Positions 1 through 5,907 of a stretch of 21,626 nt of DNA are shown one piece after another; position 1 is the first letter of the stretch, and each line of letters starts with the position of its first letter. The position numbers were made by a program, and so were the translations under genes. The notes beneath the pieces were generated by a model, which was not told the DNA's origin, ran no database searches, and worked only from the letters and a program-made list of their open reading frames with translations. Source of the DNA: a virus; IMG/VR virus record IMGVR_UViG_3300005264_001131, positions 1 through 21,626 of that record; one strand, given 5' to 3'.

Positions 1-84
1 TGAGGGTGTACGCCTTGTGGGGGTTGAGGTCTTTTTCGCGCTGCGCGGTCTCATCGAGGACGGGCGCGGTCGTGGACTTGGGAG
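1..84. repeat. Terminal redundancy, left copy (matches 21535-21618)
   Basis: The first 84 bases are identical to 21535-21618. The two copies diverge only where the right end ends in a duplicated 9-base stutter. A protein-coding frame on the minus strand is continuous if the two copies are merged. This is what a circular molecule, or a circularly permuted phage genome, looks like after assembly. A real 84-bp direct terminal repeat is less likely because the repeat lies inside a gene. Confidence 0.93.
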
Positions 85-391
85 CGTCTACCTGGTAGCC
101 GCTCCCGTTCTTCGTGGCGTAGCCTCGGCAATAACTAACTTCGCCGGTGGTCTCGTTGACCACGCGGTGACTGTGCCAGGTGTCGCCCTGTTTCTCGCGC
201 TTCTGCATCACCTCGCCGTGTTTCGGGCATATCGGCAGCCCCTCGGGGGTGCGCTGCCAGGTGTCGCCGGTGATGGCGGGGCGATAGCCCAAGCTGATCA
301 GCTTGGCGGTCATTCTGTCAATGTCGTCTATGTCGTCTAATTCTACGTCAATCGGGAATCCTGATGGGTGAATCGTCTTGATGGTTGGCAT
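1..391 (-). CDS. Cys/His-containing hypothetical protein, N-terminal part; gene continues across the contig join
   Basis: This is the 5' part of a 537-bp minus-strand gene that starts at ATG 391-389 and continues, after circular closure, at 21534 down to its TAG at 21389. The full product is 178 residues. The start is set by an AAAGGAGAT ribosome site 4-5 bases upstream, the same leader sequence used by the next gene upstream in the operon. The middle has CPKH (C55, H58), H73/H75 and a YCRGY motif (C88), a plausible zinc-binding set. The C-terminus (from about residue 115) is helical and basic. I do not recognise the family. It is the last gene of the leftward operon that begins near 2190 and is followed by a strong hairpin at 21339-21370. 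Confidence 0.8.
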   Translation of the reverse strand, partial: MPTIKTIHPSGFPIDVELDDIDDIDRMTAKLISLGYRPAITGDTWQRTPEGLPICPKHGEVMQKREKQGDTWHSHRVVNETTGEVSYCRGYATKNGSGYQVDAPKSTTAPVLDETAQREKDLNPHKAYTL

Positions 392-411
392 TTTTATCTC
401 CTTTGGTTGGT

Positions 412-443
412 GCGGACCGGCGGGGGTGTGGCCGTCGGTCCGC
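412..443. other. Intergenic hairpin between two leftward genes
   Basis: GCGGACCG (412-419) and CGGTCCGC (436-443) form a perfect 8-bp inverted repeat around a G-rich loop. No T-run follows on either strand, so it is more likely an RNA-stability or processing hairpin than a terminator. Confidence 0.45.
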
Positions 444-450
444 GTGATGG

Positions 451-642
451 TTATAATATGCCTCTAATTCTGTTAGCTTCCTCTTCAATTTCACGACGGT
501 GCGCTTGGTAACTGAGACTGCGCAGAATTGATTCCCGTTTTGCAATTATTCCGCGCTCCAGATCGTCTTCGTCCTGTAGCGCCATTGCGTCTAATCGATC
601 CCATTCCTGACCTAATTCTAACAAGCGTTCTTTATCGTCCAT
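451..642 (-). CDS. Small helical charged protein, unknown function
   Basis: 63 residues, very rich in Glu, Asp and Arg with no Cys, Pro or Gly-rich segments, so probably one or two amphipathic helices that could form a coiled coil. The ATG at 642 has an AAAGGAGATAAAAATA leader almost identical to that of the next gene downstream (start 391), which supports translation and suggests the leader was duplicated. It lies in the leftward operon between the SWIM zinc-finger gene and the junction-spanning gene. I recognise no domain. Small acidic phage proteins of this kind sometimes act as inhibitors of host factors, but nothing in the sequence shows this. Confidence 0.65.
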   Translation of the reverse strand: MDDKERLLELGQEWDRLDAMALQDEDDLERGIIAKRESILRSLSYQAHRREIEEEANRIRGIL

Positions 643-666
643 TATTTTTATCTCCTTTGATAAGAT

Positions 667-692
667 GCCCGGCGGCCAGACTGCCGCCGGGC
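667..692. other. Perfect 10-bp-stem hairpin, CCGGCGGC family
   Basis: GCCCGGCGGC (667-676) pairs perfectly with GCCGCCGGGC (683-692) around a 6-base loop. It sits between the stop of the SWIM gene and the ribosome site of the 63-residue gene. No T-run follows on the minus strand. The core CCGGCGGC/GCCGCCGG recurs at 4927-4956 and 21339-21370. Confidence 0.6.
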
Positions 693-702
693 GTTGGTTG
701 GT

Positions 703-1287
703 TTAGAAAAAAATTTGGTTTTGGCAGTAAACGTATTCTTCCGCGAAGATCTCCTCGCCGTTCTCGTCGGTTTCCTCTAATGCCACTTCAAATGCTTCTA
801 TCTCGTAGGCGCGTTGTTCTATCGTAGCCAGGTGGTAGGCCAGTATGTGTTTGCAGGCGCGCTGGCCACTGCGGAGCGTAGGGGCGCGGTAATGATAGTC
901 CTGGCAATCACATTGCAAATAGCCATCCAGCCAGACAGATGGCTCAATGTGGTAACCTACGCCACGGGATTGACTACGGACGTATGCGACGGCGCGATCA
1001 TTGTATGGGCGGGCGGCTAATACGTGGCCGCCGGTCACTAACTGAGCCGCCTTTATGGTGCGGGTCTCGATGGCGTCGTTTTGAGCATCCAGGGCGTAGG
1101 TGATGCGGATCCGTTCGACCTCATCCCATAGCACGCGGTGATCGTGTTTGAGGGCGCAAAGCTGGGCCGCCTGTTTGCCGGCGGGGCCGGCGGGGAAGAC
1201 GCCGAGCAGCCTGCCGTTGTGTGCCTCCCATTGCCGGGCGGCGCGATTGTAGATAATGCGTGATGGTGATATAGTGGGGGTGTTCAT
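703..1287 (-). CDS. SWIM-type zinc-finger protein
   Basis: 194 residues. The ATG at 1287 is chosen over a longer frame because AAGGAGGG lies 8 bases upstream, while the longer version would start inside the upstream hairpin. Residues 126-147 contain C-D-C, then 16 residues, then C-K-H (C126, C128, C145, H147), the CxCx(n)CxH signature of the SWIM zinc finger. SWIM domains are established DNA- or protein-binding modules found with transposases, SWI2/SNF2 proteins and recombination accessory factors. The N-terminal 120 residues have no recognisable enzyme motif and the C-terminus is acidic (EETDENGEE). It probably works as a small adaptor or nucleic-acid binder for the leftward operon. Its exact target is unknown. 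Confidence 0.8.
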   Translation of the reverse strand: MNTPTISPSRIIYNRAARQWEAHNGRLLGVFPAGPAGKQAAQLCALKHDHRVLWDEVERIRITYALDAQNDAIETRTIKAAQLVTGGHVLAARPYNDRAVAYVRSQSRGVGYHIEPSVWLDGYLQCDCQDYHYRAPTLRSGQRACKHILAYHLATIEQRAYEIEAFEVALEETDENGEEIFAEEYVYCQNQIFF

Positions 1288-1314
1288 AGCTAATCCCTCC
1301 TTGGGATTGATTTG

Positions 1315-1350
1315 GCCGGTTGGCGCTGATGACGCCAACCGGCTTTTTTT
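1315..1350 (+). terminator. Intrinsic terminator, rightward reading
   Basis: GCCGGTTGGCG (1315-1325) and CGCCAACCGGC (1333-1343) form a perfect 11-bp stem, followed directly by seven Ts on the plus strand. It would stop rightward transcription running antisense to the leftward operon. On the minus strand the same hairpin lies in the leader of the SWIM gene, about 28 bases before its ATG, and has no T-run. Confidence 0.6.
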
Positions 1351-1360
1351 ATTGGACTGC

Positions 1361-1858
1361 CTAGAACAATGACGACTGAACAGCCGCCGGATAAAACCGA
1401 AACAAACCTACAAACAAACCTGACTGCACCACCCGCCAATAGCCCGGCCAATGCGAGGGCAACGGGCCGCCCAGGACGAACACGGGGACGCCCAGACCGG
1501 CAGCATAGGCGGTTGTGGCCCAGGTGCCGGACCCGCTGCCATTGAAACACGCGCCGGAAGATGACGACGGCGCAACGCTGGCCGGGCAAGGCTGGCCGGG
1601 CGCAACTACCAGAGCCGGAGCGGGCGATTGGCTAAGTGCCTGAACCATAGCGGCCGACCGGCGCGCCAACTGATAGCCCTGGCGGCCGGCCGCCGTGAAT
1701 ACTTGCGGGTTGCTGTGACACTGACGGACGGTGAGATCTGCGCCGGAGGCGCAGCCTACCAGGGCGGGCAAATGTGCGAGCCGCTGAACCAGAGCGGGCA
1801 GGCCGCCGGAGACCTTGTGGGCGTGGCGCGTGCCTGTGTAGCCAATGGTGCTATACAT
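1361..1858 (-). CDS. SLOG/DprA-like Rossmann-fold protein
   Basis: 165 residues. The start at ATG 1858 follows a GGTGG ribosome site; a GTG at 1867 is in frame but less likely. Motifs in order: GYTGTR (residues 6-11), VGCASGAD (34-41) and GSGSGTW (107-113) followed by an Ala-rich helix and GVPVFVLG (123-130). This is the pattern of the SLOG superfamily (LOG, DprA/Smf, YspA-like), Rossmann-type domains that bind nucleotides or single-stranded DNA. Some SLOG proteins sense nucleotide second messengers in defence and stress systems; that role here is inference. The gene overlaps the end of the upstream 98-residue gene by 8 bases, so the two are probably translationally coupled. The C-terminal 30 residues are unusual, hydrophobic and Trp/Phe-rich. 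Confidence 0.75.
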   Translation of the reverse strand: MYSTIGYTGTRHAHKVSGGLPALVQRLAHLPALVGCASGADLTVRQCHSNPQVFTAAGRQGYQLARRSAAMVQALSQSPAPALVVAPGQPCPASVAPSSSSGACFNGSGSGTWATTAYAAGLGVPVFVLGGPLPSHWPGYWRVVQSGLFVGLFRFYPAAVQSSLF

Positions 1859-2147
1859 AGCTACCACCTACAATATTGAATGGCTGACCGACTAACGGCG
1901 TAGCAGTGCGAACTACCGCGCCGAATAGGGACCGCCGAACCGGCCCCAACCTGACGGGAACACTGACAGCCCACGCTTGGGCCGTGCCATGCTGATGCCG
2001 CCGAACAACGCAGCCGCCGCAAGTGGGCGGCAATGCCTGGGCCACTGCTTTAGCAGTGGCCTGAGCCGCCGCCGCCGTGCGGTAAATTTGGATTATGACG
2101 TGGCCGGTGATGCTGTGCTTGGATTGCCTGACAAACGATGCGAGCAT
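1851..2147 (-). CDS. Hypothetical protein, first gene of the leftward operon
   Basis: 98 residues, starting at ATG 2147 with a near-perfect AGGAGGT ribosome site 5 bases upstream. The stop overlaps the start of the SLOG gene by 8 bases. The N-terminal half reads like a beta strand followed by an Ala-rich helix (residues 20-40), with CGGC at about 43-46. I recognise no family. Its position at the head of the operon and its overlap with the SLOG gene suggest that the two products act together, but this is inference from gene order only. Confidence 0.65.
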   Translation of the reverse strand: MLASFVRQSKHSITGHVIIQIYRTAAAAQATAKAVAQALPPTCGGCVVRRHQHGTAQAWAVSVPVRLGPVRRSLFGAVVRTATPLVGQPFNIVGGSYV

Positions 2148-2182
2148 TGGAACCTCCTAGCAAGTAACGATTGATTAGCTAT

Positions 2183-2191
2183 AGTATAACA
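2183..2191 (-). promoter_or_regulatory. Extended -10 promoter for the leftward accessory operon
   Basis: On the minus strand TGTTATACT gives an extended -10 (TGn followed by TATACT), about 40 bases before the first start codon at 2147. No good -35 hexamer is present at the right distance (GAGCAA at best). The three 11-bp repeats begin exactly where a -35 box would be, which points to an activator-dependent promoter. Confidence 0.45.
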
Positions 2192-2210
2192 CATTTACGT
2201 ATACTTTGCT

Positions 2211-2243
2211 CTACGCTTACCCTACGCTTACCCTACGCTTACC
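2211..2243. repeat. Three perfect 11-bp tandem repeats (CTACGCTTACC)
   Basis: CTACGCTTACC is repeated three times without a mismatch at 2211-2221, 2222-2232 and 2233-2243. One unit is about one turn of B-DNA, so three protein monomers would sit on the same face. The array spans about -32 to -65 relative to the leftward -10 element. It is a likely binding array for an activator or repressor, perhaps one of the small HTH proteins of this phage. Confidence 0.75.
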
Positions 2244-2677
2244 TTAAAAAAACGGGTGGGCGGGCAGCCAGAAGCGGACTTGCTATATTAACAGAGTTTT
2301 TTTTTTGCTGTACTGTGGAGATGCGCAGAACGAACCAAAACTTGACCCGGTGGAACGACGACACCCCGAGCAGTTTGGATAAGAGAGGATTAGAGCGAAT
2401 AGTACTTGGTGATTGGCAGTTGAAAGGAATTTTTGGGGGTGGTGTGGGCAAGGTGTTTTGTTGTTCTGCCAACTAACCCCCAAAAAATTGCTTGAAACTG
2501 ACAACACCAAGCCCGTAAAATAAATGGGGGGTTAGGCAAAGCAAAAAAAAGCCGCGTACCGACATTGCTTGCCCTATGGAATAAGATAGGTTACCGAATG
2601 GCCTATGATAGAAAACGACTTTCTGGCTTTTTTGCTGCCGACCCCCTATTTTTTTACGGGGGTGACTCGCTTGAAGG
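2244..2677. other. Long non-coding region with poly-G/poly-C inverted repeats
   Basis: I see no supported gene here. The region is AT-rich with several G-runs and C-runs. AATTTTTGGGGGT (2428-2440) pairs with ACCCCCAAAAAATT (2475-2488), and CTAACCCCC (2472-2480) pairs with GGGGGTTAG near 2528-2536, so two alternative hairpins share one arm. ACCCCC and GGGGGT around 2643-2664 flank a T-rich loop. It could hold a regulatory RNA or act as a transcription block between the HTH gene at 2678 and the leftward operon. Confidence 0.4.
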
Positions 2678-2941
2678 CTAGGTGGGTTTACCCGATTTTT
2701 TACTGGAGTTGGTTTTGTAGATCGCGTGGGCGCCGAAATCCGGCGCAGGGGCGGGGTTCTGCACTACAAACATTTCGTGCAGCCTGTCTCTGTCAATGCG
2801 CCATTGGCGGCCTATCGCCTCGGCGGGGAGTTTGCGACCTTGACATAGACGCTTGATCGTCTGCTCGCTGATGCGTAGCAGGGCGCTGGTTTCCTTTGTG
2901 GTAAGTAGTATTGGTAGGTCTTTCCAAGTTTTAGGGGTCAT
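2678..2941 (-). CDS. Excisionase-family helix-turn-helix protein
   Basis: 87 residues. The ATG at 2941 has AAAGGAG about 9 bases upstream. Residues 11-58 match the HTH_17/excisionase pattern: LLTTKETSALLRIS, then SEQTIKRLCQGRKLPAEAIG, then QWRIDRDRLHEMF, i.e. a recognition helix followed by a wing ending in W-R-I. Proteins of this kind bend DNA at attachment sites (Xis) or act as small repressors. The C-terminal 30 residues (NPAPAP, then a basic SSKKSGK tail) look disordered. It reads away from the second HTH gene (3370) and lies on the same strand as the integrase. I cannot tell excisionase from regulator by sequence alone. Confidence 0.78.
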   Translation of the reverse strand: MTPKTWKDLPILLTTKETSALLRISEQTIKRLCQGRKLPAEAIGRQWRIDRDRLHEMFVVQNPAPAPDFGAHAIYKTNSSKKSGKPT

Positions 2942-3277
2942 TAGGTGCGCTCCTTTGATATAGTGTGGGGTGAAGTGTAGCGCAATGGTACGCTGTTGTC
3001 AAATTGGCGGCGCGTTTTTCCAAACCAGTATTCGCTTCCCAGCCATAGCCGTGCATAGCTGGGGCTTGGGGGGTCGAATGGGGTTGCTGGAGAAGGCAAC
3101 GTTATAGCCCTGACGCCTTAAAAGACTGGTCAGCCGGTGGCGCGACGCCAGAGCCAGAGGATCACCCACTCGATTCCGTTGATGATCCACTCAGCCATTT
3201 TTAGTTGGTTACGACGATTCCTATAGCCCATTATGCTTAAATAAATAGCTCAATTGGAGGATTTTGCGAATCTGGCC
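2942..3277. other. Intergenic region upstream of two divergent HTH genes
   Basis: No confident gene. A minus-strand frame of 63 codons beginning with GTG at 3190 and ending at 2999, and an ATG-started 22-codon frame just upstream (Trp/Ile-rich), lack ribosome sites, so either could be chance or a decayed gene. A weak minus-strand promoter (TTGCGC, 17-bp spacer, TATATC; 2957-2985) precedes the HTH gene at 2941, but its predicted start would fall on that gene's ribosome site. Confidence 0.3.
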
Positions 3278-3306
3278 TTGACTAACGATTCAATCTGTGG
3301 TATTAT
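3278..3306 (+). promoter_or_regulatory. Strong sigma70-type promoter for the plus-strand HTH gene
   Basis: TTGACT (3278-3283), a 17-bp spacer and TATTAT (3301-3306) closely match the consensus. The predicted start near 3313 falls on the first GTAGAA repeat, and the first gene downstream starts at 3370. Confidence 0.7.
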
Positions 3307-3312
3307 TGTTTT

Positions 3313-3344
3313 GCGTAGAACGTTCTGCGTAGAACATTGTAGAA
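3313..3344. promoter_or_regulatory. Operator-like repeats covering the transcription start
   Basis: GCGTAGAAC occurs at 3313-3321 and 3327-3335, with a third GTAGAA at 3339-3344. Between the first two lies the perfect palindrome AGAACGTTCT (3317-3326). The group covers the predicted +1 of the promoter at 3278-3306, so a bound protein would block it. The HTH protein at 3370 is an obvious candidate for autoregulation. Confidence 0.5.
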
Positions 3345-3369
3345 TATTTTTGATTGTAGAGGTGGCTGT

Positions 3370-3564
3370 ATGGAGATGAAGTTCAATACTCGACAGGTCG
3401 CTGATCGTTTGCAGGTAACGCCTCAGTCTGTTACTCGATGGATTCGTGAGGGTAAATTTCTAAATGCTGTCAAGGTTAATCCGACGGCGGGAAATTCGCC
3501 TTATATAATTCCGCTGAGTGATATTGAACAATTTGAGAGGCGACGGGACGGTTTGGCGGTCTAA
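3370..3564 (+). CDS. Small HTH_17/MerR-like DNA-binding protein
   Basis: 64 residues. The ATG at 3370 follows AGAGGTGG. Nearly the whole protein is one winged helix-turn-helix: FNTRQVADRLQVTPQSVTRW (helices 1-2), IREGKFLNAVKV (start of the wing) and PYIIPLSDIEQF (second strand and C-terminal helix). This pattern is shared by excisionases and small MerR-like regulators. The gene has its own strong promoter with operator-like repeats over the start site and converges with the integrase across a hairpin-rich gap. It may act as Xis, as a lysogeny switch, or both; the second HTH gene at 2678 could be the partner with the other role. Confidence 0.8.
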   Translation: MEMKFNTRQVADRLQVTPQSVTRWIREGKFLNAVKVNPTAGNSPYIIPLSDIEQFERRRDGLAV

Positions 3565-3685
3565 AGAAAGGGGCTAACCGTTCTTTACTTGAACGCTCGA
3601 TCTTCCCCTCGGCGACTAACCTATGGAAGATTGAGCCAACGCAACCGCACCGCTGGCGCAGTGGTGTTTGCTGTTTGTAGACCTT

Positions 3686-3720
3686 TCACCCGCGCTGAAG
3701 AATATCTTCAGCGCCGGTGA
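3686..3720. other. 35-bp near-perfect hairpin
   Basis: TCACC, one mismatched base, then GCGCTGAAGA pairs across ATA with TCTTCAGCGC, one mismatched base, then GGTGA. The inner 23 bases (3692-3714) are a perfect dyad. The very short loop and long stem favour a protein-binding dyad or a cruciform over a simple terminator, and no T-run follows. Confidence 0.7.
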
Positions 3721-3757
3721 GCGGTTTACCGCTCTAAGCCGGGAGTGGTGACCCGGC
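3719..3757. other. Two further tandem hairpins beside the 35-bp dyad
   Basis: GAGCGG-TTTA-CCGCTC (3719-3734) and GCCGGG with CCCGGC (3738-3757) follow directly on the 35-bp dyad and share two bases with it. Three stems in 72 bases form a compact structured block, possibly a recombination accessory site or a structured RNA 3' end of the HTH transcript. Confidence 0.5.
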
Positions 3758-3907
3758 GGGTATTTCTTCCTCCTTTCGATGGGCGGCCGCGATGCAGATA
3801 CAGGGCGCGGTCGCCCTGGGAGAGGTTTAACAATTGAATATTTCGAGGGCTTCTTTTTCTCGATTTGGGAGGCGCGTGATATATGGTCACGTTGCGCTGA
3901 CCTGAAA

Positions 3908-4825
3908 TTAGCTGATTTTGGGGGCAAATTTATCAGTTTTGCGGCGCAAGATTTTTTTGTCAGTCTCGACATAGATTTCTGTTGTTCTGATGTCGCTGTG
4001 GCCTAGCAGGTCGCGTAGCTCAAACGCATTGCCGCCATTGGCGGCATAGTGGGTAGCGAATGTGTGCCGCCATTTGTGGGGGCTGACGTTTACCGAAGCC
4101 GGAATGTGGGCGGCGCTCTTCCACCGGTCGGTCACTCGGTTGATAGCGTTGGCGCTGAGTCGACGGTACGGCGGACACACTCCGTTGCCTTTTGTGGAAA
4201 CGAATAGGGCGGGGTCTGATGTTTCAGGGCGGGCGTATAGCCAGGTCTGAACAGCGTCAAGCGCAGCGTTGTCTGGAAAGCCGTCTCGCTCATCGTCATA
4301 TTTGCCCACGATGCGCATTTCCTTATCTATCAGATCGATGTCTACCTGGTTGAGGTTGCAAATTTCTTCCCGTCGTAGGCCGGTAGAGATGAGCAGGCGC
4401 ATAATGGCGGCGTCCCTAATGGAGATGATGGTGGTCTCATTCTCACAGGCCTCGATCATTCGCTGGATGTAGTGCAGGGGAATGGTGCGTTTTTTCCGCT
4501 TAGGTCTGCGGGGGCGCTTTAGTCCGGCCTCTGCGAAGACATTGATGGTGGTGTGATGCTCGTCTTTGAACCATCGGAACAACACGCCAATGCTGGTGTG
4601 GTTGCCGTTGCGGGTTGACCAACTGCGTTTCAACTTCTTTTGACTGGCAAAGAATCGTTTGATATGACGGATATTAATGTCGGCGGCAACGGTGATTGCT
4701 TCCCCTTCGAGGTAGGCAAAAAACGGCCGTAGGCGGCGGCTATACCAAGCCTCCGTTTCCGGCTCCCAATCACCGCTTTGGTCGGCTAAAAAATTTTCCA
4801 ATATACTTTTCCAGTAGTTGTTCAA
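3908..4825 (-). CDS. int: Tyrosine recombinase (phage integrase)
   Basis: 305 residues. The start is a TTG at 4825, supported by AAAGGAGG 7 bases upstream and by the lack of an ATG near it. An N-terminal SAM-like core-binding domain (about 1-105) is followed by a catalytic domain with every expected residue: R151 in TGLRREE, K175 in the VGKYDD hairpin, H250 and R253 in HKWRHTFA, H276 in LLGHSDI and the nucleophile Y285 in TEIYVE. The length suits an XerC/D-like integrase lacking the N-terminal arm-binding domain of lambda Int. It would integrate and excise the circular genome at attP. It converges with the HTH gene at 3370 and is divergent from the replication initiator. Confidence 0.95.
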   Translation of the reverse strand: MNNYWKSILENFLADQSGDWEPETEAWYSRRLRPFFAYLEGEAITVAADINIRHIKRFFASQKKLKRSWSTRNGNHTSIGVLFRWFKDEHHTTINVFAEAGLKRPRRPKRKKRTIPLHYIQRMIEACENETTIISIRDAAIMRLLISTGLRREEICNLNQVDIDLIDKEMRIVGKYDDERDGFPDNAALDAVQTWLYARPETSDPALFVSTKGNGVCPPYRRLSANAINRVTDRWKSAAHIPASVNVSPHKWRHTFATHYAANGGNAFELRDLLGHSDIRTTEIYVETDKKILRRKTDKFAPKIS

Positions 4826-4901
4826 TTTGTTCCTCCTTTGGGGGTAGTAGGATGTCTGGACGCAAAAAAGCGACTAGGCAATACAATAACCCAGCCGCTT
4901 T

Positions 4902-4919
4902 CGTTCCCGAAAGTGGAAC
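4902..4919. promoter_or_regulatory. Dyad in the integrase leader
   Basis: GTTCC and GGAAC form a 5-bp inverted repeat separated by 7 bases in the 125-base leader between the leftward promoter and the integrase start. It resembles an operator half-site pair, but support is limited to symmetry. Confidence 0.3.
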
Positions 4920-4926
4920 ACCAATA

Positions 4927-4956
4927 ATGACCGGCGGCCCGTCCGCCGCCGGTCAT
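4927..4956. other. Perfect 12-bp-stem hairpin at the integrase transcription start
   Basis: ATGACCGGCGGC (4927-4938) pairs with GCCGCCGGTCAT (4945-4956) around a 6-base loop. The right arm abuts the minus-strand -10 box, so the predicted integrase start lies inside the dyad. It may act as an operator or as a 5'-end RNA hairpin. Its core belongs to the CCGGCGGC hairpin family of this genome. Confidence 0.65.
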
Positions 4957-4985
4957 ATTATATCATATTTATAGGAGTTTTTCAA
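4957..4985 (-). promoter_or_regulatory. Leftward promoter for integrase
   Basis: On the minus strand TTGAAA (4980-4985), a 17-bp spacer and TATAAT (4957-4962) are a near-consensus promoter. The -35 box overlaps the first base of the initiator gene's ATG and the spacer covers that gene's ribosome site, so integrase transcription and initiator expression may interfere with each other. Confidence 0.65.
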
Positions 4986-5755
4986 TGGAGCAAATGGAGC
5001 AGTGGCCCGAAATTCTTAAAACCCTAGCCGGTCAGATGACCAAATCTACATTCGACACCTTGCTCAATGGCACAACGGCCAGTGTAGACGGCGATATCCT
5101 TACCGTCCACGTCAAAAATGGTTATGCCAAAGACTGGGTTGAGAAGCGGCTACAGAAACCGATTATCCGGACCGTCGCTGCCTTCACCAGCCAGACCTAT
5201 ACTATTGCCGCCCAGGTTGGCGGCAACGGCAACGGCAACGGCGCGAAACCTGCCCCGCTGAAGGTGGAGCCGGGTCAGTTTGCTACGGAGTTGGTTTATA
5301 CCGATCCGCGACAGCAGACGATTACGACCAGTGTATATGCCATCCGATTCTGGCAGCCAGTATTAACGCCGCCTGTATTCGGGTTATGGATTACACTGCG
5401 GGGCTTTGCTTGGGATGGGCCGGGCAAGGAGGTTTATCCCTCAATCCAACTGTTGGCCGATATATGCGCCGGCGGCAACCGCCATAAAGTCATCGGTCGA
5501 GCGGAGAGAAAGGACCGGAAGGCGTTCGACGGCTATTTGAAGCTTCTACAGAAGTTTCAAATTGTTTCTGTTCGCACCGAAGGGAGAAATCACGAACGTG
5601 CTTATTTTTTCAGAGTTCTGGAGCATCTCCCTATCCTGACTCCTGTTCAGGCGAGTTGGTTGCCCGACAACGTCGAGGAAGCGCACAAGCGTTGGCTGCG
5701 CCGCCATCAATTAGGACACGAGCAGTGGAAACAACTCACTATGTCCCGGACATAG
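4985..5755 (+). CDS. Replication initiator with DnaA domain I and C-terminal winged-helix region
   Basis: 256 residues; the ATG at 4985 has TAGGAG 9 bases upstream. Residues 7-77 match DnaA domain I: WPEILKTLAGQMTKSTFDTL, then DGDILTVHVKNGYAKDWVEK, then RLQKPI. In DnaA this domain contacts the DnaB helicase, DiaA-type factors and itself; it has no ATPase function. An Asn/Gly linker (79-87) leads to a second region (about 110-215) with an HTH-like segment (SIQLLADI, then GYLKLLQKFQIVSVRTEG) like plasmid and phage initiators. No AAA+ Walker motifs or DnaA domain IV are seen. The stop codon lies inside the first of eight palindromic iterons just downstream, the likely binding target. I infer iteron binding by the C-terminal region and helicase recruitment by domain I. 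Confidence 0.75.
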   Translation: MEQMEQWPEILKTLAGQMTKSTFDTLLNGTTASVDGDILTVHVKNGYAKDWVEKRLQKPIIRTVAAFTSQTYTIAAQVGGNGNGNGAKPAPLKVEPGQFATELVYTDPRQQTITTSVYAIRFWQPVLTPPVFGLWITLRGFAWDGPGKEVYPSIQLLADICAGGNRHKVIGRAERKDRKAFDGYLKLLQKFQIVSVRTEGRNHERAYFFRVLEHLPILTPVQASWLPDNVEEAHKRWLRRHQLGHEQWKQLTMSRT

Positions 5756-5907
5756 GGGGTATGTCCTGGACACAGGGGGGCTATGTCCCTGACATAGGGG
5801 CTATGTCCCGGACACAGGGTTAAGGTTATGTCCTGGACATAGGAGGGTTATGTCCTGGACACAGGAGGGTTATGTCCCGGACACAGGAGGGTTATGTCCC
5901 GGACACA
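5740..5907. repeat. Iteron array: eight TATGTCCYGGACAYA units, candidate replication origin
   Basis: Eight copies of a 15-bp palindromic unit (TATGTCC, one variable base, GGACA then TA or CA) start at 5740, 5760, 5782, 5802, 5827, 5849, 5871 and 5893. The last five are spaced exactly 22 bp apart, about two helical turns. Spacers are G-rich (AGGAGGGT). Unit 3 has T for G in the right half (CCCTGACA). The array lies directly after the initiator gene and before an AT-rich stretch, the standard layout of an iteron origin. Confidence 0.85.

Larger units (their letters stand above)
3565..3907. other. Convergent gap next to integrase; possible attP or terminator region
   Basis: No gene is supported. 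The gap separates the plus-strand HTH gene from the 3' end of the integrase and holds three adjacent inverted repeats (3686-3720, 3719-3734, 3738-3757). Phage attachment sites usually lie beside the integrase gene, so attP may be here or just outside. I cannot identify a core without the host sequence, and I see no tRNA 3'-end match. Confidence 0.4.

Noticed and set aside
1-84. Direct terminal repeats used for packaging
   Set aside because: The repeat is very short, inside a coding frame and ends with a stutter typical of assembly closure, so circularity explains it better.
17-340. Plus-strand frame of 107 codons at the left end
   Set aside because: It is antisense to the junction-spanning minus gene, which has a good ribosome site and a continuous frame across the join.
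2171-2476. Plus-strand frame of 101 codons
   Set aside because: No ribosome site; it runs through the tandem repeats, poly-T and poly-G stretches and lies over the leftward promoter.
2999-3190. Minus-strand GTG frame of 63 codons
   Set aside because: No ribosome site, no recognisable domain, and it runs into the control region of the HTH gene. Kept only as a possible decayed gene.
5740-5907. Possible CRISPR array
   Set aside because: The units are 15-bp palindromes with 5-10 bp similar spacers, not 25-40 bp repeats with unique spacers. The position after an initiator gene fits iterons.
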